A stretch of DNA of 64,000 bases from Paenibacillus lentus (GCF_003931855.1 NZ_CP034248.1:558001-622000); one strand, 5' to 3'; positions 18,078-27,629 are shown, numbered from the stretch's first letter. The notes: generated by a model from the sequence alone, not told the origin. Translations and numbers: made by a program.

Positions 18078-18141
18078 GCACAATCCATTGATTTCCTACA
18101 CCGTCCGCAATATGATATTTTTAAGGCATAATCCATTATGC
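18078..18141 (+). promoter_or_regulatory. Promoter with repeated operator-like palindrome before the LOV-EAL gene
   Basis: TTGATT (18088-18093), 17 bp and TATGAT (18111-18116) form a good promoter. Just downstream is a perfect inverted repeat GCATAAT-CC-ATTATGC (18126-18141). A related sequence GCACAATCCATTG overlaps the -35 (18078-18090). Two copies flanking a promoter suggest a repressor operator. Confidence 0.55.
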
Positions 18142-18194
18142 TCACATCATAAGTCCTACATAAATTCGCGGTTCAACTTGAGGGGGCTAATATT

Positions 18195-19916
18195 TTGAGT
18201 CATTCCGGTATCGAATCTATTATCGATTCGGCCACACTGCTGCGATCTATTGATAAAATGGGGATTGGTTTAGCCATTTCCGATCCTAATTTAAAGGATA
18301 ACCCGCTTGTCTACGTCAACCAGGGCTTTGAAATGATTACCGGATACACGCGCGAAGAGGTTCTCATGCGAAATAGCCGGTTTCTCCAAGGCGAAGAGAC
18401 GGACGAAGGCCATTTGGAAGTTATCCGTCAAGCGATCAAGGAAGGTCGAACCGATAGCGTTACGATTAAAAATTACAAAAAAGATGGAAGCACATTCTGG
18501 AACCAATTTATTATTTGTCCTGTCGTGAATTCAGAGGGCGAGCCAACCTACTTCATTGGCTTACAGTTTGATGTGACCAAGGAGATGGAAGAACGAGATG
18601 CTTCCGAGCAAAAAATAAAGCTGCTCTCCAATTTTGATCCTCTCACTGGACTTCTGAACAACAACGGCTTCCGGGAAGCGATGAAGAAGACATTCCAGCC
18701 CCCGGAAATGAAGACTCATACAGCCGCTGTCATCCGCTTGAATCTAAATCGCTTCCGTTACATCAATGAGAGCTACGGGGAGAGCACTGGCAACGCGCTT
18801 CTTAAGGAAGTAGCATTGAGGCTCAAAGCTACTTTAAGTGATGATACACTGATTTGCCGCAGCTTCGCCGATGACTTCATCGTCCTGCTATCCGGCATTG
18901 ATAACCCGCTGAGAGTTCACGAGATCGCTAATGAGCTGAACGATGCCTTGAGAAAGCCGTATATTTTATCCGATGAGGAAATTACACTTAGCTTTGCAAT
19001 GGGAATCAGCCTCTATCCGGATGACGGCTCAGAATCATCAATCCTGCTAAAGCATGCCGAGCTAGCCATGAAGGAAGCGAAAATCGAGGTGCTTAACGGG
19101 CCGCATTATTTCGATTATTATTTGCTAGACAAGCTGCTGGAACGGGTTAATATTGAGAAAAAATTGCCCCGGGCGCTTGCTGATGGAGAATTTGAACTGC
19201 ATTATCAGCCCAAAATTGATGCCGCTACAGGCAGACTTACGGGACTGGAAGCGCTGATCCGTTGGAATGATCCCGAGCTGGGACGCATTTCGCCTGCCTC
19301 ATTTATTCCTATCGCCGAAGATACCGGATTTATCGTGCAGTTGGGGGAATGGGTCTTGTGGGAGGCTTGCCGAACGAATAAAAAGTGGCAGGATGCTGGC
19401 TTTCCAAAGCTGCCCATTTCAGTAAACGTCTCTGCCGTTCAGTTCAGACATCCCCATTTTGTTCATATGGTAAAACATGTACTGGAGCAAACTGGGCTTG
19501 CCCCGGAGTATTTGGAGCTGGAGTTAACCGAATCTCTCATTAACAACCCGTTGATGATTAAAGAAAAGCTTGATTCCTTAAAAGAGCGAGGCATTAGCTT
19601 GTCTCTAGACGATTTTGGCACAGGCTACTCCTCCATTTACTATTTGAAGACATTACCATTGCAGGTACTAAAAATCGATCGAACATTTATTCAGGAAACA
19701 CCAACTTCCCAGCGGGACAGTTCTCTGCTCCGCTCGATTATCGAACTTGGCAAATCTTTAGGCATGACCGTACTAGCGGAAGGCGTCGAGACCGAGGATC
19801 AATTCAAATTTCTGCAGGAGATTGGTTGCGATCAAATCCAGGGCTTCTACTACAGCCGTCCGCTGGAAGAACAGGCGGTTGAGCAGCTACTGAGGACAAC
19901 TCGCGACAGCGATTGA
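18195..19916 (+). CDS. LOV-like PAS-GGDEF-EAL protein: cysteine-less LOV, dead GGDEF, intact EAL
   Basis: A 573-aa cytoplasmic protein. Residues 20-130 match LOV flavin domains such as YtvA: GxNxRFLQG appears as RNSRFLQGEETD, with Asn93 and Asn103 (NYKKDG, FWNQ) and Gln124 (GLQFDVT) all present. However, the adduct-forming Cys is Ser61 (codon AGC, one base from TGC). The GGDEF domain (about 140-300) has FADDF in place of GGDEF and N for the metal Asp, so it is very probably inactive. The EAL domain (about 315-565) retains EALIRW, NVSAVQF, ELELTES, DDFGTGYSS, LKIDRTF and AEGVET. I infer a c-di-GMP phosphodiesterase controlled by flavin redox or light. It starts with TTG behind GAGGGGG. Confidence 0.9.
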   Translation: MSHSGIESIIDSATLLRSIDKMGIGLAISDPNLKDNPLVYVNQGFEMITGYTREEVLMRNSRFLQGEETDEGHLEVIRQAIKEGRTDSVTIKNYKKDGSTFWNQFIICPVVNSEGEPTYFIGLQFDVTKEMEERDASEQKIKLLSNFDPLTGLLNNNGFREAMKKTFQPPEMKTHTAAVIRLNLNRFRYINESYGESTGNALLKEVALRLKATLSDDTLICRSFADDFIVLLSGIDNPLRVHEIANELNDALRKPYILSDEEITLSFAMGISLYPDDGSESSILLKHAELAMKEAKIEVLNGPHYFDYYLLDKLLERVNIEKKLPRALADGEFELHYQPKIDAATGRLTGLEALIRWNDPELGRISPASFIPIAEDTGFIVQLGEWVLWEACRTNKKWQDAGFPKLPISVNVSAVQFRHPHFVHMVKHVLEQTGLAPEYLELELTESLINNPLMIKEKLDSLKERGISLSLDDFGTGYSSIYYLKTLPLQVLKIDRTFIQETPTSQRDSSLLRSIIELGKSLGMTVLAEGVETEDQFKFLQEIGCDQIQGFYYSRPLEEQAVEQLLRTTRDSD

Positions 19917-19970
19917 TTAATTTACGCATGAATCAAAATAGCAAATAAATGCCCAATAAAGGCTTATGAC

Positions 19971-20017
19971 GGCTTATTGCGAATCGGTACTTGACCGGTT
20001 TCGACAATAAGCCTTTT
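19971..20017 (+). terminator. Intrinsic terminator after the LOV-EAL gene
   Basis: GGCTTATTG-CGAA-CGGT pairs with ACCG-TTCG-CAATAAGCC, followed by five T. It lies between two convergent genes. Confidence 0.85.
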
Positions 20018-20048
20018 TGCTGATTTCCTAAATACTCTCAACAATCTT

Positions 20049-21047
20049 TCAGTTGAGCCAGCCATCGAAAAACTGGCGATACCCTTCCTTCATTACACTG
20101 CTTGAGAACTTCTCAAAGGCGTACTCCCGGTTATCCATGGAATGAGACAAGGGCGATGCCAGCGCCATATTGACCAGCTCGAACCAGTTCTGCTCATTCC
20201 CCGCAAAGGCGTGACGCGAGCTAATATGGTCATAGCACGGATGCTCCGGCTTAACGACGATTTTGCCCATAGCCAGCGCTTCCGTCAGCGGCATCGCAAA
20301 CGTGTCGAATCTAGAGCAGCTCCAGTATACTTTGGCCGAGTTCATCAGCTGAAAAATCTCTGCCTGCGACAAAGCAAATTGCAGCTTTACGTTGCCGGGA
20401 ATGTCATATTTCTTCATGCTCTCCCGATAACGCTCGCCGCCGAATACCATATACACTTCCTGATCGGGGTTACGCCGGGCATATTCCAACACCAGATCCG
20501 GCCGACGATTCTCTTCGTCCCGACCGATCCATAGTACGCGGTTATGCACGATCGCAGCCGGATCAAAATAGCGATGCGCCAGTTCCTCGCTGAAGCCAAT
20601 CGGAATCACATCTACATCGGTGACACCGAACACGCTGTCCAGCTGCTTTTTCAAAAACTCGGTCTGTACGACAGCTTTATCGACGATGCTGTAGAACGGC
20701 TTCATCATCTCATAGCCCGTCAGCGCCGGGTCAGGAAAGCTGTGCGGGAATAATACGCTTTTGGGAATAAACATCTTTAAATAAGTGAAGCCGGAAACGG
20801 TAAAGATGACATGCTCGATGCCCTGGGCGTGGATTTGATCCAGGACAATATCATAATTGACCAAATCCCCCTTTTCATGCTCATAACCCGGAATCCAATC
20901 ATGACCGCTGACATGGCGCTCCGGCGAAATAAAGATGATTTCTACTCCAAGCTCAGCGGCCAGAGTCCGGAGACGTTCCGCAAAAACACGCGGCCCCTGG
21001 GCTTCGGAAAACTGAATTTTACGCATAACTAAACCGACTTTTTTCAC
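20049..21047 (-). CDS. Glycosyltransferase family 4-like protein
   Basis: A putative cytoplasmic GT-B glycosyltransferase of about 332 aa. The C-terminal half has the nucleotide-sugar binding pattern: VLWIGRDEENRRPDLVLEYA (start of the second Rossmann domain), VYWSCSRFDTFAMPLTEALAMG with the E-x7-E-like segment, and KIVVKPEHP. The N-terminal half has no catalytic motif I can name. I prefer GTG at 21047 (MKKVGLVMRK) because an AAAGGGCGG-type site precedes it; an upstream TTG at 21080 behind GAGGA is possible and adds 11 residues. It stands alone on this strand. Acceptor and sugar cannot be predicted. Confidence 0.75.
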   Translation of the reverse strand: MKKVGLVMRKIQFSEAQGPRVFAERLRTLAAELGVEIIFISPERHVSGHDWIPGYEHEKGDLVNYDIVLDQIHAQGIEHVIFTVSGFTYLKMFIPKSVLFPHSFPDPALTGYEMMKPFYSIVDKAVVQTEFLKKQLDSVFGVTDVDVIPIGFSEELAHRYFDPAAIVHNRVLWIGRDEENRRPDLVLEYARRNPDQEVYMVFGGERYRESMKKYDIPGNVKLQFALSQAEIFQLMNSAKVYWSCSRFDTFAMPLTEALAMGKIVVKPEHPCYDHISSRHAFAGNEQNWFELVNMALASPLSHSMDNREYAFEKFSSSVMKEGYRQFFDGWLN

Positions 21048-21080
21048 TGATTCGCCGCCCTTTCTGTGTTGTGCAATCAA

Positions 21081-21413
21081 TGTTCATCCGTTCCTCGATC
21101 CCCTGATAAAGTTCCTCTTATCTCCATATATATCAATCATTCAGCTCGCCGCTTGCGGATACATATATAGGGATATTGTCCGCTCATTTCATACCTATCT
21201 TTCATCATGTGACCTTTCGGGTACGAGTTAATATTGTAAGGGTACTAACCTTACGATTGATTGTCAAACGACAGGTTTCGATGAAAAAAAGAGGGGGTTT
21301 TCAATCCGTCTCAAGAAGCGATTATGACAATCATCGGTTATAATATATAGGATATGGATACTAGGACCGTAGAATAATGAATAATGAATAATGATGTACC
21401 AAGGAGGATCACC
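21081..21413. other. Divergent intergenic region with a small inverted repeat
   Basis: No gene is visible. It contains the inverted repeat GTAAGG-GTACTA-ACCTTAC (about 21236-21254), close to a second small repeat TGTC-AAAC-GACA (about 21262-21272). TATAAT occurs at 21339-21344 but without a convincing -35. It presumably holds promoters for both flanking genes. Confidence 0.4.
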
Positions 21414-22028
21414 ATGTTTGACCGCTTCCCCGCCCTATCCACCAAACGTCTCCAATTGCGAGAAGTGACGCTGCAGGATATGGACGCGGCCGCAGAGTTA
21501 TATGGAAATTCCGTTATGATGAAGACTCGTCCGGGACCTAGCAAGCACATGCCCATTCAGGCAAACAAGGAATCCCGCGAGCCTAGGTTTCAGGAACGAG
21601 AGGCCATAGCCTACCGCATTCAGGAATGGTTCATGACTCCCTATCAAGAGCAACGGGGCATCCGCTTTGGAATTTACTTGAATAACAGCAACCGAATGAT
21701 CGGTTCCTGTGGCTTCTCCCACTGGGACAAAACTCATTACAAGGCAGAGCTTGTATACGAGCTCCATCCCGAATATCGGAAGCGTGGGTTTCTAAAAGAG
21801 GCATTAGGCGCTCTAATTAACTTTGGCTTCAATACCATGGAGCTCAATCGGATCGAAGCGCGAATCGAGAGCAGTAATCAAGCAGACCAGCGAATGCTAT
21901 TATCGCTAGGCTTCCGCCATGAGGGAGTCGAACGAGAGGCTGAATTCGCTGACGGCAAATTCATCGATATCGTCTGGCTTAGTATGCTAAAGAGCGACGG
22001 CCCACCGCCCGTGCATCTCGTCAAATAA
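21414..22028 (+). CDS. GNAT family N-acetyltransferase (RimJ/RimL type)
   Basis: A 204-aa acetyl-CoA dependent acetyltransferase. The opening TKRLQLREVTLQDMDAAAEL and the acetyl-CoA binding segment HPEYRKRGFLKEALGALI are typical, followed by NRIEARIESSNQADQRML and GFRHEG of the RimJ/RimL branch. Such enzymes acetylate protein N-termini, amino acids or antibiotics; the substrate here is not evident. The start at 21414 is chosen because AAGGAGG lies 7 bases before it; an upstream in-frame start at 21384 is less likely. An unusual insertion (about 40-75, Arg/Lys/Glu rich) lies in the region where the family has a variable acceptor-binding helix. Confidence 0.85.
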   Translation: MFDRFPALSTKRLQLREVTLQDMDAAAELYGNSVMMKTRPGPSKHMPIQANKESREPRFQEREAIAYRIQEWFMTPYQEQRGIRFGIYLNNSNRMIGSCGFSHWDKTHYKAELVYELHPEYRKRGFLKEALGALINFGFNTMELNRIEARIESSNQADQRMLLSLGFRHEGVEREAEFADGKFIDIVWLSMLKSDGPPPVHLVK

Positions 22029-22121
22029 CGAGCCGCCACTTTAGCTAACGGCGGTAAGCACTCGCCAGCCCCATTCGGGAGTTTCACCCTAAAGATGACG
22101 CCCATGCTGGGCGTAATATAA

Positions 22122-22156
22122 ACAAAGAACCTGAGGCTGTGCCTCAGGTTCTTTGT
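22122..22156. terminator. Bidirectional intrinsic terminator
   Basis: Perfect 16-bp stem ACAAAGAACCTGAGGC / GCCTCAGGTTCTTTGT with loop TGT, between the convergent acetyltransferase and surface-protein genes. The T tract is short on either strand. Confidence 0.75.
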
Positions 22157-22233
22157 CCGTGCGTGAGCCGCTGCTTCCTGAACGATACAATCACACGATT
22201 TGATTACAGAATCATTGAATCATCCTCATAAGC

Positions 22234-25200
22234 TTAAGGATTATTAATAGTTAGGACTACAGAATTGGATGGATCGGACAAATGATTCACGGTAGCGTTC
22301 GTTCCATCGGCAACTGACAGCACATAAACCTGGTAAGATACACCGGCTGCAATCGGATTACCCGATGCGTCCAAATCAGCCTCGGTAAAGGTCACAATCG
22401 GAGTTCCACCTTTGCTGACAGATTTATATGCCCCTCCCCCAAGGCCGCTCGCCCGCGCTTCAGTCATGCCCTCGCCTGACGGTACGAGCAGCACCGCATA
22501 CGAGGAGATACCGTTCTCGTTCGCCGGTTTGGTGAAGCTGACGATCAGGCTTGCTGCATTGTCGTCCGCTGAAGCACTCACACCCGTAGCTGCCGGAGCC
22601 ACCGGATCAACGACCGTCAATCTGAGCTCGCCTGACGGACCAGTCAGGGCGTTCAATGAAGCCGTATTGCTTTTAGATACGGATAAAATGAATACCCGAT
22701 AGGCCTCGCCTGTCTTCAGCACATTGCCGTTCACGTCGCGGGTCGATGCCGACAGAGCCTGGTTAACATCTCTTCCTGCACTAACCGCCGTATAGTTCCC
22801 AAAGCGTACCGCATTGGCCTCTTCCTTGCCGAAGCCTTGACTTGTCGGAACAACTAAAATACGATGCTCTGCAATGTTGTCTTCAGTTGCGGATCTAGTG
22901 AAGCTGACAACAATATCCCGGCCATCGCCATTATTGCCGTTCACTGTCGCTGTTAAGTTGCCCACCGCCGCGGCCGCGCTATTCCCACTTAGCGTAATCG
23001 CTGCGGATTGGGAGGACAAGGCATTCTGACTAGTAGAACCGTCATAACCTACCGAGAGTACAAATACACGGTAGCTGACTCCGTTGCGAATTGCTGCTCC
23101 ATCGACATCCCGTGCGGAAGATGGAAGCGTCTGACTCAGATAAGAGCCTGCTTTGTCGAAACGGGTATAATTACTGCTTGAAATTCGGATAGCCTTGGAA
23201 GCATTAAAGCTGCTGGCATTCGCTGCCTTCACAACAAAAACACGATAGTGGCTAATATTTGATTCATCAGAAGCCCGATTAAATGAGACCTGCAAATCAC
23301 GGCCATCATTATAATCGCTCACGTCTCTGACATCCAAGCCGTTTACGGCGCCTACGCTATAGTTGTTAGACAATGTAATCGCGGAGGATGCCTTGGAAAG
23401 CGTATTGCTGCCCGAATAACTGCCGCGGCCGACCGACAGGATAAACACCCGGTAACTAACACCGTTGCGAATCGCCGCCCCGTCGACGTCTCTCGCGCCG
23501 GATGACAATGCTTGCTGTACATAATTGTTGCCGCCTCTATTGACTTCCGTATAATTCGAGCTGCGTACGTTATTTGCTTTGGACAGGTTGAAGCTGTTTG
23601 CATTTGAAGCCTTCACGACAAGCACGCGGTAATGGCTCAGATTAGACTCATCCGATGCCCGATTAAACGAGACTAACAAGTCGCGGCCATCGTTATAATC
23701 GCTAACATCACTTACGCTCAAGTTAGAAATCGTACCTACACTGTAGTTATTGAGCAAAGTAATAGCGTAGGACGGGCTGGACAGCGCATTGGTGCCCGAA
23801 TAAGCACCGTTGCCGACCGCCATTACGAATACCCGGTAGCTAACGCCATTACGAATCGTCGCTCCATCGACATCCCTTGCTCCAGAAGGCAAGTTTCGAT
23901 TAAAGTTATAACCGTCTTTGCCCCACTCCGTGTAATTCGCGCTGGATACATTATTGGCTTTCGCTAAGTTAAAGGAACCATAATCACTCGCTTTTACGAC
24001 AAATACGCGATAACCACTAATTCTTGATTCATCCGACAGCCTTGTGAAGCTGATGCGCAAATCACGGCCGTCCCCATAGTCGCTTTCATCGATAACTTGT
24101 GTAATAACAGGTGCCGCAACGGAACCCCTGCTCAGCGTAATCGAAGATGACGCGGTGGAGAGTTTATGAGATGCCGTAGCCGTGTTATTGCTAATCGACT
24201 GTACAAATACGGTATATGAGACCCCGTTCTTTATATAGTCTCCGGAAGTATCTCTTGCGCTGGAACTTAGTGCGGCTTTCAGCGTGCTGTTCGACGATTT
24301 ATTGACAACGGTATAGTACTGGCTGGACAGCCTGTTTGCCGCAGCAAGATCAAATTTCCCGGCATCCTTTGTCTTGACGACAAAGATGCGATAGCTGGAA
24401 ATGTCACTGTCCTTGGACGGCTTCGTAAATGTTACATACAAATCTCTGCCGTCTCCATAATCGCTCACATCGCTGACTTTAACATTCGTTGCTGCTTCTA
24501 CGGAACTGCTGGTGCCCAGCGTAATTGAAGCAGATGGATAGGACAATGCGCTGGCTAAACTGCCCTTGCCGACCGAGATAACATAAGCAACATAAGCTTG
24601 GTTCGCCTTAATCAAATCCCCATCAACATCGCGGGACTGGGAAGTCAATGTGACCGTAGGATCAACGCTTCCGACCGATGCGCTTGTATAATTGGAGGCC
24701 GGAACCTTCATGGCAGTTGCCAGATTAAAGCTGGAAGCTTTGTTGGCTTTAACGATGAACACCCGATAATGGTCAATGGAGGACTGATTCGCTGCCCGCG
24801 CGAAGCTGACCTGCAAATCACGACCGTCCCCATTATTGGCTATATCCCTGGCGGATACGTAACCAACGGGCTCAGCGGCTGCCGGAGTAGTGTTTGTTGT
24901 AACATACACCGTCTTGCTGCTTGCATCCCACACGACCTCTTCGCCCAATGCTTCACTGACGAAGCGCACAGGCGCCATCGTTCTTCCTCTCACATTCTGT
25001 GCGGAAACGTCGAGACTCACCTTTTGATTATTGATCGTAGCCGCTTTGCTATTTATTTTGAGTACGACAGTCGTACCATCTTTCCAAGCGGTTACAGTCT
25101 TCGTCCTATTGTTCCAATCGACCTCCGCGTCCAAAGCTTCAAATATAGCGCGAAGCGGCAGCATCGCCCGGCCGCTGACCAAAATCGGCGCCTGGTCTGT

Positions 25201-25317
25201 TGGCAATCTGACCCCATTAATATAAATGCTGATGGCTTGTGCTGCATGAGCCTGCGTTTGCAACACTAATGGAAAAATTAAAAGTGCTGATAAAATTGTT
25301 ATCCATATTTTCCTCAC
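22234..25317 (-). CDS. Secreted repeat protein: copper-amine-oxidase-N domain plus seven ~127-aa modules
   Basis: A 1027-aa exported protein. The signal peptide (1-26) ends at AHA. Residues 30-140 form a Cu_amine_oxidN1-type domain with the MLPLRAIFEALDAEVDWN and MAPVRFVSEALG repeats seen in many Paenibacillus surface proteins. Then come seven modules of about 127 residues, each with DGRDLxVSF, YRVFVVKA, ARDVDG and GVSYRVFVLSVG motifs. The DGRD positions are near 164, 289, 416, 543, 671 and 798, with the seventh degenerate. Modules 4 and 5 are the most alike, suggesting recent duplication. The fold may be fibronectin-III-like. Start is GTG behind AGGAGG. A cell-surface or matrix role is inferred. 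Confidence 0.85.
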   Translation of the reverse strand: MRKIWITILSALLIFPLVLQTQAHAAQAISIYINGVRLPTDQAPILVSGRAMLPLRAIFEALDAEVDWNNRTKTVTAWKDGTTVVLKINSKAATINNQKVSLDVSAQNVRGRTMAPVRFVSEALGEEVVWDASSKTVYVTTNTTPAAAEPVGYVSARDIANNGDGRDLQVSFARAANQSSIDHYRVFIVKANKASSFNLATAMKVPASNYTSASVGSVDPTVTLTSQSRDVDGDLIKANQAYVAYVISVGKGSLASALSYPSASITLGTSSSVEAATNVKVSDVSDYGDGRDLYVTFTKPSKDSDISSYRIFVVKTKDAGKFDLAAANRLSSQYYTVVNKSSNSTLKAALSSSARDTSGDYIKNGVSYTVFVQSISNNTATASHKLSTASSSITLSRGSVAAPVITQVIDESDYGDGRDLRISFTRLSDESRISGYRVFVVKASDYGSFNLAKANNVSSANYTEWGKDGYNFNRNLPSGARDVDGATIRNGVSYRVFVMAVGNGAYSGTNALSSPSYAITLLNNYSVGTISNLSVSDVSDYNDGRDLLVSFNRASDESNLSHYRVLVVKASNANSFNLSKANNVRSSNYTEVNRGGNNYVQQALSSGARDVDGAAIRNGVSYRVFILSVGRGSYSGSNTLSKASSAITLSNNYSVGAVNGLDVRDVSDYNDGRDLQVSFNRASDESNISHYRVFVVKAANASSFNASKAIRISSSNYTRFDKAGSYLSQTLPSSARDVDGAAIRNGVSYRVFVLSVGYDGSTSQNALSSQSAAITLSGNSAAAAVGNLTATVNGNNGDGRDIVVSFTRSATEDNIAEHRILVVPTSQGFGKEEANAVRFGNYTAVSAGRDVNQALSASTRDVNGNVLKTGEAYRVFILSVSKSNTASLNALTGPSGELRLTVVDPVAPAATGVSASADDNAASLIVSFTKPANENGISSYAVLLVPSGEGMTEARASGLGGGAYKSVSKGGTPIVTFTEADLDASGNPIAAGVSYQVYVLSVADGTNATVNHLSDPSNSVVLTINNP

Positions 25318-25470
25318 TTGCTTGCCCTCCTATGTCTTTGTATAGGTAAATTACCCATATTATCGTGGCCTTGATTATTTGACGTGTTGAGACAAGCAAA
25401 AGTTTCTTTACTGCCCAAATTTTTCTGATAATTGGGTAATATGGGGGATAAATGAGCTATACAACTAACG

Positions 25471-25494
25471 AAAAAAACGCCTTACGGCGTTTTT
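25471..25494. terminator. Intrinsic terminator (minus strand)
   Basis: AAAAACGCC-TTAC-GGCGTTTTT hairpin with an A-rich flank on the plus strand, which gives T-rich RNA on the minus strand after the LtaS-like gene. It also works weakly on the plus strand. Confidence 0.85.
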
Positions 25495-25539
25495 ATCAAA
25501 GGTATCATTTTTCAAAAAGACTAAATACAAACTGCGCCG

Positions 25540-27468
25540 CTAGCGTCGCTTCGGCAATAGCTTCACATACTCATCCGACAGCTTCATGAGCGAGGTTATA
25601 TATTCATAATCTTGGCGATACTGGGCAAAATCAGCAACAGGCTCTAATGTCTTAATGGATACGGCATATCCATCTTCGAAGCCTTGTCCTGGAATGAACA
25701 TAATTTCATCATTGAAGAAGGAACCCGTCGGTAAGTAATACCGGATGCCAGATACATTGCGGTCAATATTCATCAAATCTTGACCGAGCGCCGTGAATTG
25801 CTCCTTTTTCAAGGAGATGCCCAGCATATTCGCTACGGTCGGCAGCATATCCACCTGTCCCCCGGCCCGCTTCGACACCATGCCAAGCGGCTTGCCAGGT
25901 ACATGAATAATAAATGGAATGTTAAAGCGGCTGATCGTGTCATCATATGGTACGCCAAGCTGCACCTCGATTTCCTCCGCGCTTGTCTCCTTCGGCTGAA
26001 GGCCGAAATGATCTCCATAAAAAACAAGCATGGTGTTGTCCCACAGATCGGCTTCCTTCAACTGCTCGACCAATTGGCCAATAGCATAATCTGTATAATG
26101 GATCGCATTAATGTAATTTCCTAGATTCGTACCTTCCAGCTCGGCCGGCAGCTCAATTTGCTGGAAAGACTCAGGAACGATGAACGGCGAATGACTGGAG
26201 GTCGTAACGAATTGGGTATAGAACAGCTTGTTCCGCGCATGAAGATCCTTCATCTTCTCTACACCGACCCGGTACATCTCTTCATCAGAGGCCCCATAAT
26301 CGTTGAAATGATCATTGTTAAAAGCAGGCTTATCATAATATTGATTAAAATTAAGTGCAGGATACAGCTTATTCCGATCCCAAAACGTCACCTTATTGAC
26401 ATGAAGCGTATTGGCGGTATAGCCCCGCTGCTGCAGCAGTCTCGGCAGGCTGGGCAGCTCGCGGTCGCCATAACCTGTAGACATTGCCACTGCCGCCGTC
26501 GGGTAGATGGAAGTATTGAACATAAACTCGGCATCCGATGTATTGCCTTGTCCAATTTGCTGATAAACATGCGGAAAATAGATACCCTCTCCAGCTAACT
26601 TATTTAATACCGGTGTGATTTCCGCGCCATTGTCCAGCTTCAAGTTGATCGGAAAGTTCTGAAATGATTCCATCTGAATAACGATCAAATTCATCCCTTC
26701 CGCGATCCCGAAATAATCTGGCTCTCTCTCCCCCTGCGCAGCATCCGGCTCAGTTTGATAAGGATAACTGCTTTGCAGCTTCCTTATGTTAGCCTTCGTC
26801 TCTTCGATGTCACCTTCGGCGAGCTTTTGATTTTCCTCACGACTGCTGATGGCAGCCACGACTTGATAGTTCAGAAACCCGACTTTCTCCGCCCGGACAA
26901 TCTCATTGTCGATGAGCTTGCCTTGACGCACATAGTATAGGGAGGAGGCCACACTGACAAGAAGTAATACCGTTACGACAGTGTTCCAAACCCATTTTCG
27001 GCGCTTTTGTTCTTTAAACACAAGTGTATAAACTGCACCCCGGCGGCGCTGACGTAAGACTCGGATAACCTGCCATCCCGCAGCTAACGCGAAGTCGGCG
27101 AAGAACAAAAATTGCTCTGGCCGCAGGAGCCCACTAATACTAGCACGTACTTGGGGAACTTGATTCAACCCGCTTAATACCGCATACGTAGGCACCGTCC
27201 CAAAATGGGCATAATAAAGAGCCGACGAGAACAGAAGAAAAGAGAAAATGGCGTTCAGGCTCCAATAAACAACTCCCTTGCCCTTTTCCGGTGTCAATAG
27301 CTCTACTAAACATAACAATCCTAGGACTGCCAACACTTCTCCGGGAAGACTTCGCCAGTAAATTGCTCCAAAAAAGAACATCCGCAACAGCAGCAGCTTA
27401 AGGGCGAGCAGCAGCCCTATCGTAACTAGCTTCGATTTATACCAAACGTGAACTCGTTCCATACTCAT
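25540..27468 (-). CDS. LtaS-like membrane sulfatase-fold phosphoglycerol transferase
   Basis: A 642-aa enzyme related to lipoteichoic acid synthases. About five N-terminal transmembrane helices (15-195) are followed by an extracellular alkaline-phosphatase-fold domain. The metal and catalytic positions match S. aureus LtaS: Glu in IQMESFQNF, catalytic Thr in GQGNTSDAEF and Asp-His in FYGDHFGL. A linker with RKLQSSYPYQTEP lies before the domain. It would transfer glycerol phosphate from phosphatidylglycerol onto a glycolipid or polymer. The DltB/DltD-like cassette about 6 kb away makes a teichoic acid connection attractive but not shown. No close operon partner is seen. Confidence 0.88.
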   Translation of the reverse strand: MSMERVHVWYKSKLVTIGLLLALKLLLLRMFFFGAIYWRSLPGEVLAVLGLLCLVELLTPEKGKGVVYWSLNAIFSFLLFSSALYYAHFGTVPTYAVLSGLNQVPQVRASISGLLRPEQFLFFADFALAAGWQVIRVLRQRRRGAVYTLVFKEQKRRKWVWNTVVTVLLLVSVASSLYYVRQGKLIDNEIVRAEKVGFLNYQVVAAISSREENQKLAEGDIEETKANIRKLQSSYPYQTEPDAAQGEREPDYFGIAEGMNLIVIQMESFQNFPINLKLDNGAEITPVLNKLAGEGIYFPHVYQQIGQGNTSDAEFMFNTSIYPTAAVAMSTGYGDRELPSLPRLLQQRGYTANTLHVNKVTFWDRNKLYPALNFNQYYDKPAFNNDHFNDYGASDEEMYRVGVEKMKDLHARNKLFYTQFVTTSSHSPFIVPESFQQIELPAELEGTNLGNYINAIHYTDYAIGQLVEQLKEADLWDNTMLVFYGDHFGLQPKETSAEEIEVQLGVPYDDTISRFNIPFIIHVPGKPLGMVSKRAGGQVDMLPTVANMLGISLKKEQFTALGQDLMNIDRNVSGIRYYLPTGSFFNDEIMFIPGQGFEDGYAVSIKTLEPVADFAQYRQDYEYITSLMKLSDEYVKLLPKRR

Positions 27469-27629
27469 ACCTTTCTCCTTGCATAACCTGTCTCAAAACC
27501 CCTCAACATTCAGCACATAAACCTTTAACGGCCTAAACCAACCTCTGTATATGGATTCATGTTCGGCCTTTTCTTCTCAACATTATAATTATAGCACGCT
27601 GAAACACAGACTGGAAATTAGTGGATAAA

